60,723 nt of DNA from Salinicola halophyticus (GCF_003206695.1 NZ_PZJN01000004.1:44845-105567); one strand, 5' to 3'. Shown: positions 38,651 through 48,768, counted from the stretch's first letter. A program made the numbers and translations. Notes: generated by a model not told the origin, from the letters alone.

Positions 38651-39691
38651 ATGGCTCTTTCCCCATCGCGTCACGACGCATCCGAGCGACCGATCATCGC
38701 CCTGGCCATGGGCGACCCTGCCGGCATCAGTGCCGAGCTGGCAGCCAAACTGGCCGCGGACGACGCCGTCAACCACGCCGCAAGACTGATCATCATCGGT
38801 GATCGTCGGATCTTCGATGAAGGCGCCCGCGTCGCCGGCGTCGCGCCAACGCTTCAGGCCGCCCATGACGGCGACGCATTTTCGAATCTCGAATCACCGG
38901 CGTTTTTGGATCTAGGCCATCTGGCGCTGGAAGACGTCGATCAAGGCAAGGCGACGCCGGCCGGCGGAGAGTTCGCTTCGACCAATTTTCGCAAAGCCCT
39001 GGCACTGGCCCATGGCGGCCAGGTGGATGCCGTCTGCTTCACCCCGTTCAACAAGAAGGCGATGCGCTACGCCAACCCGGGCTACGACGACGAAATCCGC
39101 TTCGTGGCCGACGCCATCGGCTTCGAGGGCAAGGCGCGGGAATTCAACATTCTCGAATCGGTGTGGAATGCTCGCGTGACCTCCCACATTCCGCTGAAAG
39201 ATGTTGCCGCGGCGCTGACGCCGGAATCGATCATCGACGAACTGGCACTGACGCATCGTTGCCTGCAGCAGGCCGGGCATGATCACCCGCGCATCGCCGT
39301 CGCCGGCCTGAACCCCCACGCCGGCGACGGCGGCAGCTTCGGCATGGAAGAGATCGAGATCATCGAACCGGCCATCCAGCGTGCCCGCGAACAGGGCATG
39401 GATGTCGAAGGCCCCTTCCCGGCCGATACCGTTTTCCTTCGCGCCGTGAAAGAAGGCTTTCACGCGGTGCTGACCATGTATCACGACCAGGGTCAGATCG
39501 CGATGAAGATGATGGGGTTCGATAGCGGCGTGACGATGCTCGGCGGCCTGCCCTTCGCCGTCTGCACGCCGGCTCATGGTACGGCCTACGACATCGCCGG
39601 CCGCGGCATTGCCGATCTCGGCGCCTCGCGCCAAGCCTTATTGCTGGCAGCACGCATGGCCAGCCGAGCCCGCCAGGCGGCAGCAGACTGA
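38651..39691 (+). CDS. PdxA-family NAD-dependent dehydrogenase (PdxA2-like)
   Basis: 346 residues of the PdxA fold: MGDPAGISAE at the N-terminus, then SHIPL, NPHAGDGG and MYHDQGQIAMK carrying the three metal-binding His of the family. PdxA proper makes vitamin B6. PdxA2 and TphB relatives oxidatively decarboxylate hydroxy acids in catabolism. The location with a GntR regulator, transporter and second dehydrogenase favours catabolism. No DUF1537 kinase is present, so a phosphorylated substrate is not evident. Confidence 0.85.
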   Translation: MALSPSRHDASERPIIALAMGDPAGISAELAAKLAADDAVNHAARLIIIGDRRIFDEGARVAGVAPTLQAAHDGDAFSNLESPAFLDLGHLALEDVDQGKATPAGGEFASTNFRKALALAHGGQVDAVCFTPFNKKAMRYANPGYDDEIRFVADAIGFEGKAREFNILESVWNARVTSHIPLKDVAAALTPESIIDELALTHRCLQQAGHDHPRIAVAGLNPHAGDGGSFGMEEIEIIEPAIQRAREQGMDVEGPFPADTVFLRAVKEGFHAVLTMYHDQGQIAMKMMGFDSGVTMLGGLPFAVCTPAHGTAYDIAGRGIADLGASRQALLLAARMASRARQAAAD

Positions 39692-39811
39692 AGTTTCATC
39701 GTGTCCGGCGCAGACCGGCACGCTGGAAAGGTAGTGACTCATACGAGTCGATCATGGATCACAAGCGTCTTTCACAAGAGCAATAACGCCAGAAACGACA
39801 GGAGAAACGCC

Positions 39812-40843
39812 ATGTACCTCAAGTCTTTTTCCCCGGCCATGAAGGCCCGGCCAACGGTCAAGCTCAAGCCCCTTGCCCTGTTTTTCGCCGCGCTCACCGT
39901 CTCCGGTAGCGCGCTGGCCTGGCAACCGGATCGCCCCGTCGAATTCGTGGTGACCTCCGGTGCCGGCGGCGGTACCGATACTTTCGCCCGCACGGTGCAG
40001 TCGATCATCGGCAAGCATCAGCTGATGGACAAGTCGGTCATCGTCTCCAACAAGGGTGGCGGTAGCGGTGCCGAAGGTTATGTCTATTCGGCGTCGTCCA
40101 AGGATGATCCCTACAAGCTGACGTTCGGCACCAACAACGAGTATCTGCTGCCCGAAGTCGGGGAGATGCCCTATGCCGCCGACGATCTCCAGCCGGTCGC
40201 GTCCATGGCCATGGACGAATTCCTGATCTGGGTCAAAGGCGATGCGAAATACGCCAGCGCCAAGGATTTCATCGACGCCGCCAAGCAGAATCCCGGCAAG
40301 ATGCAGTTCGCCGGCAGCCAGTCCAAGGACACCGATCAAACGTTGGTCAGCATGATCGAGGAAACCACCGGTACCGACTTCCGCTACGTCCCCTTCAACG
40401 GCGGCAGTCAGGCGCTGGTGCAGCTGGCCGGCGGCCATGTCGACGCCAACGTCAACAACCCCAACGAGAACCTGGGCCAGTGGCAGGCCGGCATGATCAA
40501 GCCGCTGTGCGTGTTCAGCCCGGAACAGCTGCCCAAGGGCGAACCCGTCTATGAAGGCAAGGGTTGGGGCGATATTCCCACCTGTCAGTCGCAGGGGATC
40601 GATATCAGCGAATACCGCATGCCGAGGACCGTCTGGTTGCCGGCCGGCGCCCCCAAGGAAGCGGTGACCTACTACCAGGATCTGCTGAAGAAGGTCAGCG
40701 AAACCCCGGAGTGGAAGGACTACGTCACCCGCACGGTGCAGACCAGCCAATTCCTGAGCGGCGATGAACTCAAGCAGTACATCGATGACAACGCCAGCAC
40801 CGTCAAGAAAGTCTTCGAGCAGGAAGGCTGGAGCAAGTCCTGA
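39812..40843 (+). CDS. tctC: TctC-type periplasmic binding protein (second TTT system)
   Basis: 343 residues from 39812 (AGGAG upstream). A long signal region ends ALAW near residue 36. The mature part has TSGAGGGTDTFAR, the carboxylate-binding loop, and GGHVDANVNNPNE. Distinct in sequence from the TctC at 10732, so a different ligand is expected. Lies 120 bp after the dehydrogenase gene. Confidence 0.92.
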   Translation: MYLKSFSPAMKARPTVKLKPLALFFAALTVSGSALAWQPDRPVEFVVTSGAGGGTDTFARTVQSIIGKHQLMDKSVIVSNKGGGSGAEGYVYSASSKDDPYKLTFGTNNEYLLPEVGEMPYAADDLQPVASMAMDEFLIWVKGDAKYASAKDFIDAAKQNPGKMQFAGSQSKDTDQTLVSMIEETTGTDFRYVPFNGGSQALVQLAGGHVDANVNNPNENLGQWQAGMIKPLCVFSPEQLPKGEPVYEGKGWGDIPTCQSQGIDISEYRMPRTVWLPAGAPKEAVTYYQDLLKKVSETPEWKDYVTRTVQTSQFLSGDELKQYIDDNASTVKKVFEQEGWSKS

Positions 40844-40939
40844 ACCGACGACGGGCTTCCTGAACCGACGACGTTGTCGAGTGGTTGACGTTGCAGGGCA
40901 GCTTCGCGCTGCCCTTCTTTTCCAGAAGGAGGGAACCGC

Positions 40940-41431
40940 ATGACCCACAATGGCATTTCCCGTTACAGCATGGAGATCGCCACCGCGCTACTGACCGGCG
41001 CCATCGGCCTGGCGATCTGCTACGGCGCCTGGCAGGTCGGCACCGGTTGGACGCCGAGCGGGCCGGACTCAGGCTACTTCCCGTTCTGGATCGGCGTACT
41101 GGTCGTCGCCGGGAGCCTCGTCAACCTGCTGCGCACGGTCATCGGCCATCGCCACAAGGACGAAGTCTTCCTGGACGCTGTCCGTCTGCGATCGCTCGCT
41201 CGTTTCACGCTGCCGATCATCGGCTTTGCCGTGATCTCCCTGCTGCTGGGGCTCTACGTCGGCACCACGCTCTACGTGCTGTTCGCGATGCGCCTGCAGG
41301 GCCACTACGCCTGGTGGAAATCGCTCGCCAGCGGTATCGCCATCAGCGTCTGCTTCTATCTGCTGTTCGAACTCGTATTCCAGGTGCCGCTATTGAAAGG
41401 CCCGCTGGAACACGCGTTCGGCATCTATTAA
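40940..41431 (+). CDS. tctB: TctB-type small membrane subunit
   Basis: 163 residues with four hydrophobic segments and the opening motif DSGYFPFWIG typical of TctB. Pairs with the following TctA. Confidence 0.9.
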   Translation: MTHNGISRYSMEIATALLTGAIGLAICYGAWQVGTGWTPSGPDSGYFPFWIGVLVVAGSLVNLLRTVIGHRHKDEVFLDAVRLRSLARFTLPIIGFAVISLLLGLYVGTTLYVLFAMRLQGHYAWWKSLASGIAISVCFYLLFELVFQVPLLKGPLEHAFGIY

Positions 41432-41456
41432 GCGTCCGTCTTCCGGAGATCGCACC

Positions 41457-43010
41457 ATGAACAATCTCTCGCTGCTGATGGACGGCTTCGCCACCATCCT
41501 CACCTGGAATCACCTCATGATCATGGTGATCGGGGTGATGCTGGGCATGCTGGTCGGCGTGCTGCCGGGTCTGGGCGCGCCCAACGGGGTCTCGCTGCTG
41601 CTGCCGCTGACCTTCACCATGGATCCAGTCTCGGCCATCATCCTGTTGAGCTGCATGTACTGGGGCGCCCTGTTCGGCGGCTCCACCACCTCGATTCTGT
41701 TCAACATCCCCGGCGAGCCCTCGTCGGTGGCCACCACTTTCGACGGCTACCCGATGGCGCGCAACGGCGAGGCGACCCGCGCCCTGACCCTGGCATTCAT
41801 GTCCGCCGGTCTGGGCGCCCTCGCCGGCGTGGTGATGATCACCCTGCTGGCCAACTGGGTGGCACAGTTCGGGCTCAAGTTTTCGTCGCCGGAATACTTC
41901 GCCGTCTACTTTCTGGCGTTCTGCAGTTTCATCGGCATGAGTTCCAGCGCGCCTTCGAAGACGCTGGTCTCGATGATGCTGGGGCTGGCCTTCGCCACCG
42001 TGGGCATGGATAGCGTTTCCGGCGGCCTGCGCCTGACTTTCGGCATTCCCGATCTGGTCAAGGGCATCAGCTTCCTGGTCGCGGTGATGGGGCTTTTCGG
42101 TATCGCCGAGCTGATGGTGACGACCGAGGAGGGCTTGAGCTTCAACGGTATCAAGAGCCGGATCCGGATCAAGGATATCCTGCGCACCATGGCCGAGCTG
42201 CCACGTTATTGGGTCTCGCTGGTGCGCAGCATTCTGATCGGAATCTGGATGGGCATCACCCCCGCCGGGCCGACCGCCGCCTCGTTCATGAGCCATGGCC
42301 TCGCCAAGCGCTTTTCCCGACATCCCGAACGGTTCGGCAAAGGCGAGCCCAACGGGATCGTCTCGCCGGAAGCGGCGGACCATTCCGCCGGCACCTCTGC
42401 GCTGCTGCCCATGTTGGCACTCGGCGTTCCCGGCTCCGCCACCGCTGCGGTCATGATGGGCGGACTGATGATCTGGGGCCTCACCCCGGGGCCGATGCTG
42501 TTCATCACGCGCCCGGATTTCGTCTGGGGCCTGATCGCCAGCATGTATCTGGGTAACGTGGTCGCGGTCATTCTGGTACTGGCGACGGTGCCGCTCTACG
42601 CCTCGATCCTGCGGGTGCCCTTCGCCATCATCGGCCCGGTCATCGTCGCGGTGATCTTTACCGGGGTCTACCAGGTCGCCAACTCGACCTTCGATTTCTG
42701 GCTGCTGCTGTGCTTCGCCCTGCTCGGTTATCTGTTCAAGAAACTCGACTATCCGGTCGCGCCGCTGGTGCTGACCATGGTGCTGGGTCATCGCGCCGAG
42801 GAAGCCTTCCGCCAGTCGATGGTCATGTCCGACGGCTCGTTGACCATCTTCTGGTCCAACTCGCTGGTCACCACGATCATGGGGCTGGGTGCGCTGATGC
42901 TGGTATGGCCGCTGATTTCCAAGCTGGTCGGACTACGGGGCTGGCGCCAACGGCTGCATCGCCAGAAGCCTGGGGACCACAAGCCCTCCACGCCCGACTC
43001 TCGCGCCTGA
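41457..43010 (+). CDS. tctA: TctA-type large membrane subunit
   Basis: 517 residues, polytopic (about 11-12 helices). Family loops are seen in VLPGLGAPNGVSLLLP and STTSILFNIPGEPSS, and the second conserved proline-glycine loop in GITPAGPTAAS. Completes the second TTT transporter; start has CCGGAG upstream. Confidence 0.93.
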   Translation: MNNLSLLMDGFATILTWNHLMIMVIGVMLGMLVGVLPGLGAPNGVSLLLPLTFTMDPVSAIILLSCMYWGALFGGSTTSILFNIPGEPSSVATTFDGYPMARNGEATRALTLAFMSAGLGALAGVVMITLLANWVAQFGLKFSSPEYFAVYFLAFCSFIGMSSSAPSKTLVSMMLGLAFATVGMDSVSGGLRLTFGIPDLVKGISFLVAVMGLFGIAELMVTTEEGLSFNGIKSRIRIKDILRTMAELPRYWVSLVRSILIGIWMGITPAGPTAASFMSHGLAKRFSRHPERFGKGEPNGIVSPEAADHSAGTSALLPMLALGVPGSATAAVMMGGLMIWGLTPGPMLFITRPDFVWGLIASMYLGNVVAVILVLATVPLYASILRVPFAIIGPVIVAVIFTGVYQVANSTFDFWLLLCFALLGYLFKKLDYPVAPLVLTMVLGHRAEEAFRQSMVMSDGSLTIFWSNSLVTTIMGLGALMLVWPLISKLVGLRGWRQRLHRQKPGDHKPSTPDSRA

Positions 43011-43044
43011 ATCTCGGCCCGCGTTCCATTCGAGGAAATCGTCC

Positions 43045-44556
43045 ATGCATCTTTCCCACTATCTCGATGGCGGCGACCCGATCCGCTGCTGCGTGATCGG
43101 CGCCGGCGGATTCGGTCGCAGCTTCGTGGTTCACGCCCGCCATCTGGCGACCGTCGACGCTCGTATCGTGCTCGATCTCGATCCCGACCTGGCGGCCAAG
43201 GCGCTGACCGATGCCGGCATCGAGCCCCGACTGATTCGCCATTGCCGAACGCCGGCTGAAGCCAGGCGTGCCTGGGACGATGGCAACTGGATCGTCGGCG
43301 ACCGGCTGGAAGCCGTTATCGAACTGCCGCTGGACGTGGTGATCGAAGCCACCGGTCACCCCGAGGCCGGCGCCCGCCATGCCGCCCTCGCCATCGAAGC
43401 CGGGCACCATGTCGCCCTGGTGACCAAGGAAGCCGACAGCGTGGTCGGCCCCGGCCTGGCGGCCATGGCGCGGAAGCAGGGTTGCGTGATCAGCCCGGTG
43501 GACGGCGATCAGCCGGCACTGGCAATCGGCCTGATCAGTTGGGCCGAGACGGTGGGGCTCGAGATCCTCGCCGCCGGCAAGTCGAGCGAATACGATTTCG
43601 TGTTCGACCCGACCACGGAAACCATGACCAGCAACGGCCGCTGTGTCGCCGTTCCCGGCTTCGGGGAGCGCTGGGACCTGCCCGCGGGGCTGGACAGCCA
43701 AGGCCATCATCAGTGGCTAGCGGATCGCAGCAGAATTGCCGGGGAGCTACCCCAGCATGCGGTGCCGGATTTGTGCGAGATGTCGATCGTCGCCAACGCC
43801 ACTGGCCTGCTCCCGGATCGCCCGGCGCTGCACTATCCCATCGCGCGTCTCAACGAGATCGCCGAGCTGTTCGTGCCGGTCGCCGACGGCGGGCTGTTGA
43901 CGCGAACACCGGCACTGGAGGTCTTCCACTGCCTGCGTCGGCCGGACGAATTCAGCCTCGCGGGTGGCGTATTCGTGGTCGTGCGCGGTCATGATCGCGC
44001 CAGTTGGCAGATGCTGGCCGAGAAAGGCCATCTGGTCAGCCGGCGTGGCGACAGCGCGATGCTGCCACTGCCGCGTCACCTGCTCGGCCTCGAAGCCGCG
44101 ACTACCCTGCTGGAAATGGTGCGTCGCGGCGTTCCCAGCGGCGTCGCCCAGCCAAGGCCGCACGTCGACCTGATCGCGATGGCCGAATCGGACCTGGCCG
44201 AAGGCACCACGCTCACCGCTCATGGCCACCATCACAGCATCGACCAGGTATCTTCGGCGCTGGTGCCGGCCAGTGCGCTCGGCGACGACGCCCCGCTGCC
44301 CTACTATCTTGCTGCCAACCGAGTGTTGATGCGCTCGGTCCGCGCGGGCGAGCCCATTCGCGTGCGTGACGTCGCGATCGATCAGAGCTCATACCTGTGG
44401 AAATTGCGCCAGACTCAGGATGCCCTGTTCTTCGCCCCAGCCATGTCCACCAGCAACATGTCCGCCAGCAACATGTCCGCCAGCAGCATGCCCTCTGGCA
44501 CCGAGTCTTCTATCTTTAAGCCTTCTACCCCTGACGCTAACGAGAATCCGAGATGA
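43045..44556 (+). CDS. Predicted NAD(P)-dependent dehydrogenase with C-terminal SAF domain
   Basis: 503 residues. An N-terminal Rossmann fold (VIGAGGFGRSF at ~16-26) of the homoserine-dehydrogenase type is followed by a catalytic middle region and a C-terminal SAF domain (~375-465; AEGTTLTAHGHHHS and ANRVLMRSVRAGE). Such proteins occur in sugar-acid and polyol loci but have few assigned reactions. It may oxidise the imported substrate. The C-terminus holds a 15-bp repeat giving NMSAS units. Overlaps the next gene by ATGA. Confidence 0.75.
   Translation: MHLSHYLDGGDPIRCCVIGAGGFGRSFVVHARHLATVDARIVLDLDPDLAAKALTDAGIEPRLIRHCRTPAEARRAWDDGNWIVGDRLEAVIELPLDVVIEATGHPEAGARHAALAIEAGHHVALVTKEADSVVGPGLAAMARKQGCVISPVDGDQPALAIGLISWAETVGLEILAAGKSSEYDFVFDPTTETMTSNGRCVAVPGFGERWDLPAGLDSQGHHQWLADRSRIAGELPQHAVPDLCEMSIVANATGLLPDRPALHYPIARLNEIAELFVPVADGGLLTRTPALEVFHCLRRPDEFSLAGGVFVVVRGHDRASWQMLAEKGHLVSRRGDSAMLPLPRHLLGLEAATTLLEMVRRGVPSGVAQPRPHVDLIAMAESDLAEGTTLTAHGHHHSIDQVSSALVPASALGDDAPLPYYLAANRVLMRSVRAGEPIRVRDVAIDQSSYLWKLRQTQDALFFAPAMSTSNMSASNMSASSMPSGTESSIFKPSTPDANENPR
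44443..44487 (+). repeat. 15-bp coding tandem repeat (3 units)
   Basis: atgtccaccagcaac, atgtccgccagcaac and atgtccgccagcagc encode M-S-T/A-S-N/S units in the tail of the SAF dehydrogenase, outside its folded domains. Confidence 0.85.
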
Positions 44557-45530
44557 CTTCCGATCTTTCCGACTGGCCGATTGCGGCTGCCATGCTGCCT
44601 TTCTCCAACCGGCTGGCAGATGGCACTCCGCTCCAGGAGGCCAGCGCCGAGCAATGGCAGCCGCTGTTCCAGGAGATCGCCGAGGCGGGCTTCGATCGCG
44701 TCGATCTCTCCGATAACTGCTTTCGTCCCGGCGACCTGTCGAGCGCCCAACTGGACGCCCTCGCCAGCGTGATCAAATCCGCGCGTCTAGTACCCAGCTC
44801 GATCTCGGTAGTGCGCTCGAGCGTGATCGACGAGCGCCATGGCGACGATCATCTCGCCTACAGCCATCGCTCGCTGGAGGCCGCGGCCAGGCTCGGCATC
44901 GGCACCGTGTCGATCGGTCTGCACCGCCCCCTGACCGAGGCCCAGCAGCGTCAGCTCTGGTTCTGGACGGTCGAAGGCCACCGCGACGATCCCGACGATC
45001 GGGCACAGTGGCAGAAGGCAGTGACCCGTATCCGCGAACTCGGCCAGCACGCCGCCGAGCTGGGCATCGTGCTGTCGCTGGAGATGTACGAAGACACCTA
45101 CCTCGGCAGCGCCGATTCGGCCGTCGCCATGGTCGAGGAGATCGGATTGCCATCGGTGGGCTTGAATCCGGACATCGGCAACCTGATCCGCCTGCACCGT
45201 CCGGTCGAGCCATGGCTCGAGGCTTTCCACAAGGTGCTGCCGTGGTCGAACTTCTGGCACGCCAAAAACTACATGCGCGACGAGGACACCGAGCGGGGGC
45301 ACTATGTCGCCTTCCCAGCACCGATGGAGAGCGGCCTGATCAATTATCGTCAGGCGATGAAACTTGCCGTCGAAGCCGGCTTTCGCGGCGTGATCTGTCT
45401 CGAGCATTACGGCGGCGACGGTCTCAGTGTCTGCGCCGCCAATCAACGCTACCTGCGCGAACGCGTCCTGCCCGCCTGCCGCCATGTCACTCAAGGCTTG
45501 AGTCAAGTCAAGCAACCCTCACTGAAATAG
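44553..45530 (+). CDS. Sugar phosphate isomerase/epimerase-type TIM-barrel protein
   Basis: 325 residues of the xylose-isomerase-like TIM barrel. Candidate metal ligands are Glu in LSLEMYED, Asp in LNPDIGN, His in WHAKNYM and Glu in CLEHYGGDG. It translates with the SAF dehydrogenase (ATGA overlap) and closes the catabolic operon. Probable isomerase, epimerase or dehydratase acting on the oxidised intermediate. Confidence 0.8.
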   Translation: MTSDLSDWPIAAAMLPFSNRLADGTPLQEASAEQWQPLFQEIAEAGFDRVDLSDNCFRPGDLSSAQLDALASVIKSARLVPSSISVVRSSVIDERHGDDHLAYSHRSLEAAARLGIGTVSIGLHRPLTEAQQRQLWFWTVEGHRDDPDDRAQWQKAVTRIRELGQHAAELGIVLSLEMYEDTYLGSADSAVAMVEEIGLPSVGLNPDIGNLIRLHRPVEPWLEAFHKVLPWSNFWHAKNYMRDEDTERGHYVAFPAPMESGLINYRQAMKLAVEAGFRGVICLEHYGGDGLSVCAANQRYLRERVLPACRHVTQGLSQVKQPSLK

Positions 45531-45741
45531 TTGGCTGCCGGCTAGGTCGGCCAGTCGCATGTTGGCACGTTATTCGAGGGAACTGTTCGAGAAGCTGAGT
45601 CAGAAAATGACTGCTGCCGCAAATTGACTTCAGTTATTCGAGTGGTGGCCGCTAATATCAAAGATATTGCCCTCGACCCAGCGGGAACGCCGATATCGTT
45701 GAACGATCGAGCCACTTATTTTCCTTACCCGACAGGTGAGC

Positions 45742-48024
45742 ATGACAATCACTGACTATGGCATCGATCAAACACCTGCTCTGAATCAGCTCGTACGTAG
45801 CACCGCGCACTCCGCCGACTGTCCCTGGGGCGTGTTCTACTGGACCAGCGAGCCAAACTGGTCAGCGCTTGCCTGCTTTGGCATGCCGCGTCCCGCAGCA
45901 CTCGACCCCGATAGCGTGTCGCACCTGCGTAACGCACTCAGCCAGACCGATCTGCTAGCGATCAACGATACCCGCGCCGAAACAGCCCTGATGCTACCGG
46001 GGCTGCGACCGCCGGGCGGGCGCGAAATACGCTTTATCGCTGCCGTGCCGGTCAAGGGTCGCCACAACGAGATACTCGGCGCCCTGTTAATTGCCGACCA
46101 TGAACCGCATGCCGGCTTGAGCGCGGCACAGCGCTACGTATTGCACACGCACGCCGTGCAACTGGCGTTTCGGCTCGACGCTCATAACGTGCATGACAAG
46201 CCCAGTGCGCCTAGCCCGGTGATTTCGGAGCGCCTGCGCCTGCTCGAGTCCGTCGTGGTAAACGCCAACGACGCCGTCCTGATCACCGAAGCCGAGCCTA
46301 TCGAACTTCCCGGCCCGCGCATCGTTTATTGCAATGCAGCCTTTACGAGAACCACCGGCTACAGCGAAGCGGAAGTGCTGGGCAAGACCCCGCGCCTGCT
46401 GCAGAACGGGCAAACCAACCGTCAGGCCCTCGACCGCCTCAAGGCAGCGCTTCGAAAGTGGCAGCCCGTCGAGGTGGAGCTGCTCAACACACGCCGTGAC
46501 GGCAGCGAGTTCTGGGTCGAACTCAGCATCGTGCCAGTGGCCGACGAGCGCGGCTGGTTCACACACTGGGTCTCGGTGCAACGCGACATCAGTGAGCGCA
46601 AACAGGCCGAAGAAATCAGCAATCAGGCGCGCATTGCCCAAGCTGAAAAACTGGCACTGGAAGCCAAGCTGCTTGAACGTCAGCGCATTGAGGCAACGCT
46701 GTCCTACGCAGCGTTTCACGATGATCTGACCAAACTGTACAACCGCGCTTTCGTCATGGATCGGCTCAACAAAGTGCTAAGTCGCAAGCATGGCGGCAAA
46801 CCACTGCAAGCCACCGTGCTCTTTCTGGATCTGGATCGTTTCAAGCTGGTCAACGACAGCTTGGGGCATCGCGCCGGCGATCTACTGCTCATGGAAGTGG
46901 CACGCCGTCTGGAAAGCTGCCTGCGTGGCGGCGATACACTGGCCCGGGTTGGCGGTGACGAGTTCGTGATAGTGGTCGAGGGTGAGGAGCACGATCGGGT
47001 GGCGGTCCAGTTGGCCCAGGAAATAATCGACCAACTGCAGACGCCGTTCAGACTGAGTGACCAGGATATTTTCACATCCTGCAGTATCGGTATCGTCGGT
47101 GTCAGTGAAGAGTACACCACGCCTGAAGAACTGCTGCGTGATGCCGATGTAGCCATGTACGCCGCCAAAGCCCATGGAACCGGGAATTTCACCCCCTTTA
47201 CCGGTTCGATGCGCACCAACGCCGTTGAGGCTCTGTCGCTGCAAAACGACTTGAAGAATGCCATCGCGCAAAGTGAATTTTCTCTTCACTACCAGCCCAT
47301 TTACGACTCGCTAACGGGTGCACTCTGGGGTGTCGAATCGCTGATTCGCTGGCATCACCCGCAGCGCGGCCTGGTTTCGCCCGCTACTTTCATTCCTATC
47401 GCCGAAGAGATCGGCGTAATTCGCGAGATTGGTCGCTGGGTCATGGATCAGGCATGTAAACAATTACAGGCTTGGACCCAACAATATCCCGAGCTGGAAT
47501 TGCACCTGAGCGTGAACGTTTCGGCCCGGGAGCTGAAGCAATATCAATTCATTGCGGAAGTGCAATCCATACTGGAGACCAGCGGCTTCCCGGCGAATCG
47601 CCTGCAGATCGAAGTGACCGAAAATGTCTTTCTTCACGATCCGGCGCTAGTCGGGCAAGTACTGGAAAAATTGCGTTCGCTGGACGTGCAGGTTGCGCTC
47701 GATGATTTCGGCACCGAGTATTCTTCGCTGGGCTACATCGACAAATATCAGATCGATTCGATCAAGATCGACCGCTCGTTCGTGCTGCGCATGCTGACCC
47801 ATAGGCGCACGATGGCCATCGTGCAAAGCATTCTGGGCTTGGGGCAGGCGCTGGATGTAAAAATCGTCGCCGAGGGCGTCGAAACCCAAGCACAACTCGA
47901 TATGCTCAAGGCCATGGGCTGTCCTTATGTACAGGGCTTCCTGCTGGCTCGACCCATGCCGCCACAAAAAATGGCCAAGTTATTACTGACGCTGGCCGAG
48001 GGTTATCAAGCCTCGAGTCAGTAA
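45742..48024 (+). CDS. GAF-PAS-GGDEF-EAL c-di-GMP signalling protein
   Basis: 760 residues from ATG 45742. Order: a GAF-like domain (~1-155), PAS with PAC (~165-300, with RIVYCNAAFTRTTGYSE), GGDEF (~330-490) and EAL (~505-755). The cyclase site GGDEF is intact, preceded by an inhibitory-site RxxD (RGGD) five residues upstream. The phosphodiesterase residues are all present (ESLIRW, NVSARE, EVTEN, DDFGTEYSS, KID, EGVET). Both activities are possible, set by the sensors. Confidence 0.92.
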   Translation: MTITDYGIDQTPALNQLVRSTAHSADCPWGVFYWTSEPNWSALACFGMPRPAALDPDSVSHLRNALSQTDLLAINDTRAETALMLPGLRPPGGREIRFIAAVPVKGRHNEILGALLIADHEPHAGLSAAQRYVLHTHAVQLAFRLDAHNVHDKPSAPSPVISERLRLLESVVVNANDAVLITEAEPIELPGPRIVYCNAAFTRTTGYSEAEVLGKTPRLLQNGQTNRQALDRLKAALRKWQPVEVELLNTRRDGSEFWVELSIVPVADERGWFTHWVSVQRDISERKQAEEISNQARIAQAEKLALEAKLLERQRIEATLSYAAFHDDLTKLYNRAFVMDRLNKVLSRKHGGKPLQATVLFLDLDRFKLVNDSLGHRAGDLLLMEVARRLESCLRGGDTLARVGGDEFVIVVEGEEHDRVAVQLAQEIIDQLQTPFRLSDQDIFTSCSIGIVGVSEEYTTPEELLRDADVAMYAAKAHGTGNFTPFTGSMRTNAVEALSLQNDLKNAIAQSEFSLHYQPIYDSLTGALWGVESLIRWHHPQRGLVSPATFIPIAEEIGVIREIGRWVMDQACKQLQAWTQQYPELELHLSVNVSARELKQYQFIAEVQSILETSGFPANRLQIEVTENVFLHDPALVGQVLEKLRSLDVQVALDDFGTEYSSLGYIDKYQIDSIKIDRSFVLRMLTHRRTMAIVQSILGLGQALDVKIVAEGVETQAQLDMLKAMGCPYVQGFLLARPMPPQKMAKLLLTLAEGYQASSQ

Positions 48025-48194
48025 CGTTTTCAAACTGGATAAGCGGCTGCGCGCCAATCCGGACTACCGCTTCGACGCAGGCAGACGACCTTAGACTCGC
48101 GTCAATCGGCAGGGCTAGATAAATCACTCTCGCCTCGATGCTTCTCGCGTCAGACGATAGCTATGCTCAGAAGCCAAGCACGACACGAGGCGTC

Positions 48195-48521
48195 ATGAAC
48201 ATCACTCATCTCGAACACGCCATCATCGCCGTCGCCTTTCAGTGCCTCCTGTGGCCGCTCGTCGGACGCTGGGTGGGCGGTTCGCTGATCGTCGCGGTAT
48301 TTCTGGGGCGCGAAATCGCTCAACACGAGTACGCCGGGGGCGGCCCCAATCACGTCGCCTATCTTTACGGGCTGCTCCATCACTGGTCGTTGGACTCCAG
48401 CTTCGATGTCCTCTCTCCCGCTGTCGCCTGCGCCGTGCTGGCATTGATCGCGCCCGGCAGTCCGGTGTGGCAAACGCTGAAAGGCCGCCGAACGAATTCC
48501 GTCAGTCGCAGTCAACCGTGA
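48195..48521 (+). CDS. Small inner-membrane hypothetical protein
   Basis: 108 residues from MNITHLEHAI (GAGGCG upstream). Two hydrophobic helices (~8-38, ~72-90) flank a charged HEYAGGGPNHV segment. Size and topology recall phage-derived membrane proteins, but no family is recognised. Confidence 0.5.
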   Translation: MNITHLEHAIIAVAFQCLLWPLVGRWVGGSLIVAVFLGREIAQHEYAGGGPNHVAYLYGLLHHWSLDSSFDVLSPAVACAVLALIAPGSPVWQTLKGRRTNSVSRSQP

Positions 48522-48543
48522 ACAGACTTTCAGGAGATATCCC

Positions 48544-48768
48544 ATGGGACTTCGCTTTCGCCGCATGCTGCGGCTGGCACCAGGGCTGCGGGTCCGGCTC
48601 GACAATCATGGCCCGACGCTCTCGATCGGGCCTCGCGGCGCCAACCTGAATTTCAGCCGTCGCGGCATTCATAGCCACGCAGGTATTCCTGGCTCCGGTG
48701 TCTACCATCGGCAATCACTATGGAAGCGGACATCACGAACGGGGAAGGCGGGAAAGAAGAAGCGCTAG
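48544..48768 (+). CDS. DUF4236 domain small protein
   Basis: 74 residues that fit DUF4236: MGLRFRRMLRLAPGLRVRL, then LSIGPRGANLNFSRRGIHS and GIPGSGVYHR, followed by a basic tail. Function of the family is unknown. AGGAG upstream. Confidence 0.8.
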   Translation: MGLRFRRMLRLAPGLRVRLDNHGPTLSIGPRGANLNFSRRGIHSHAGIPGSGVYHRQSLWKRTSRTGKAGKKKR

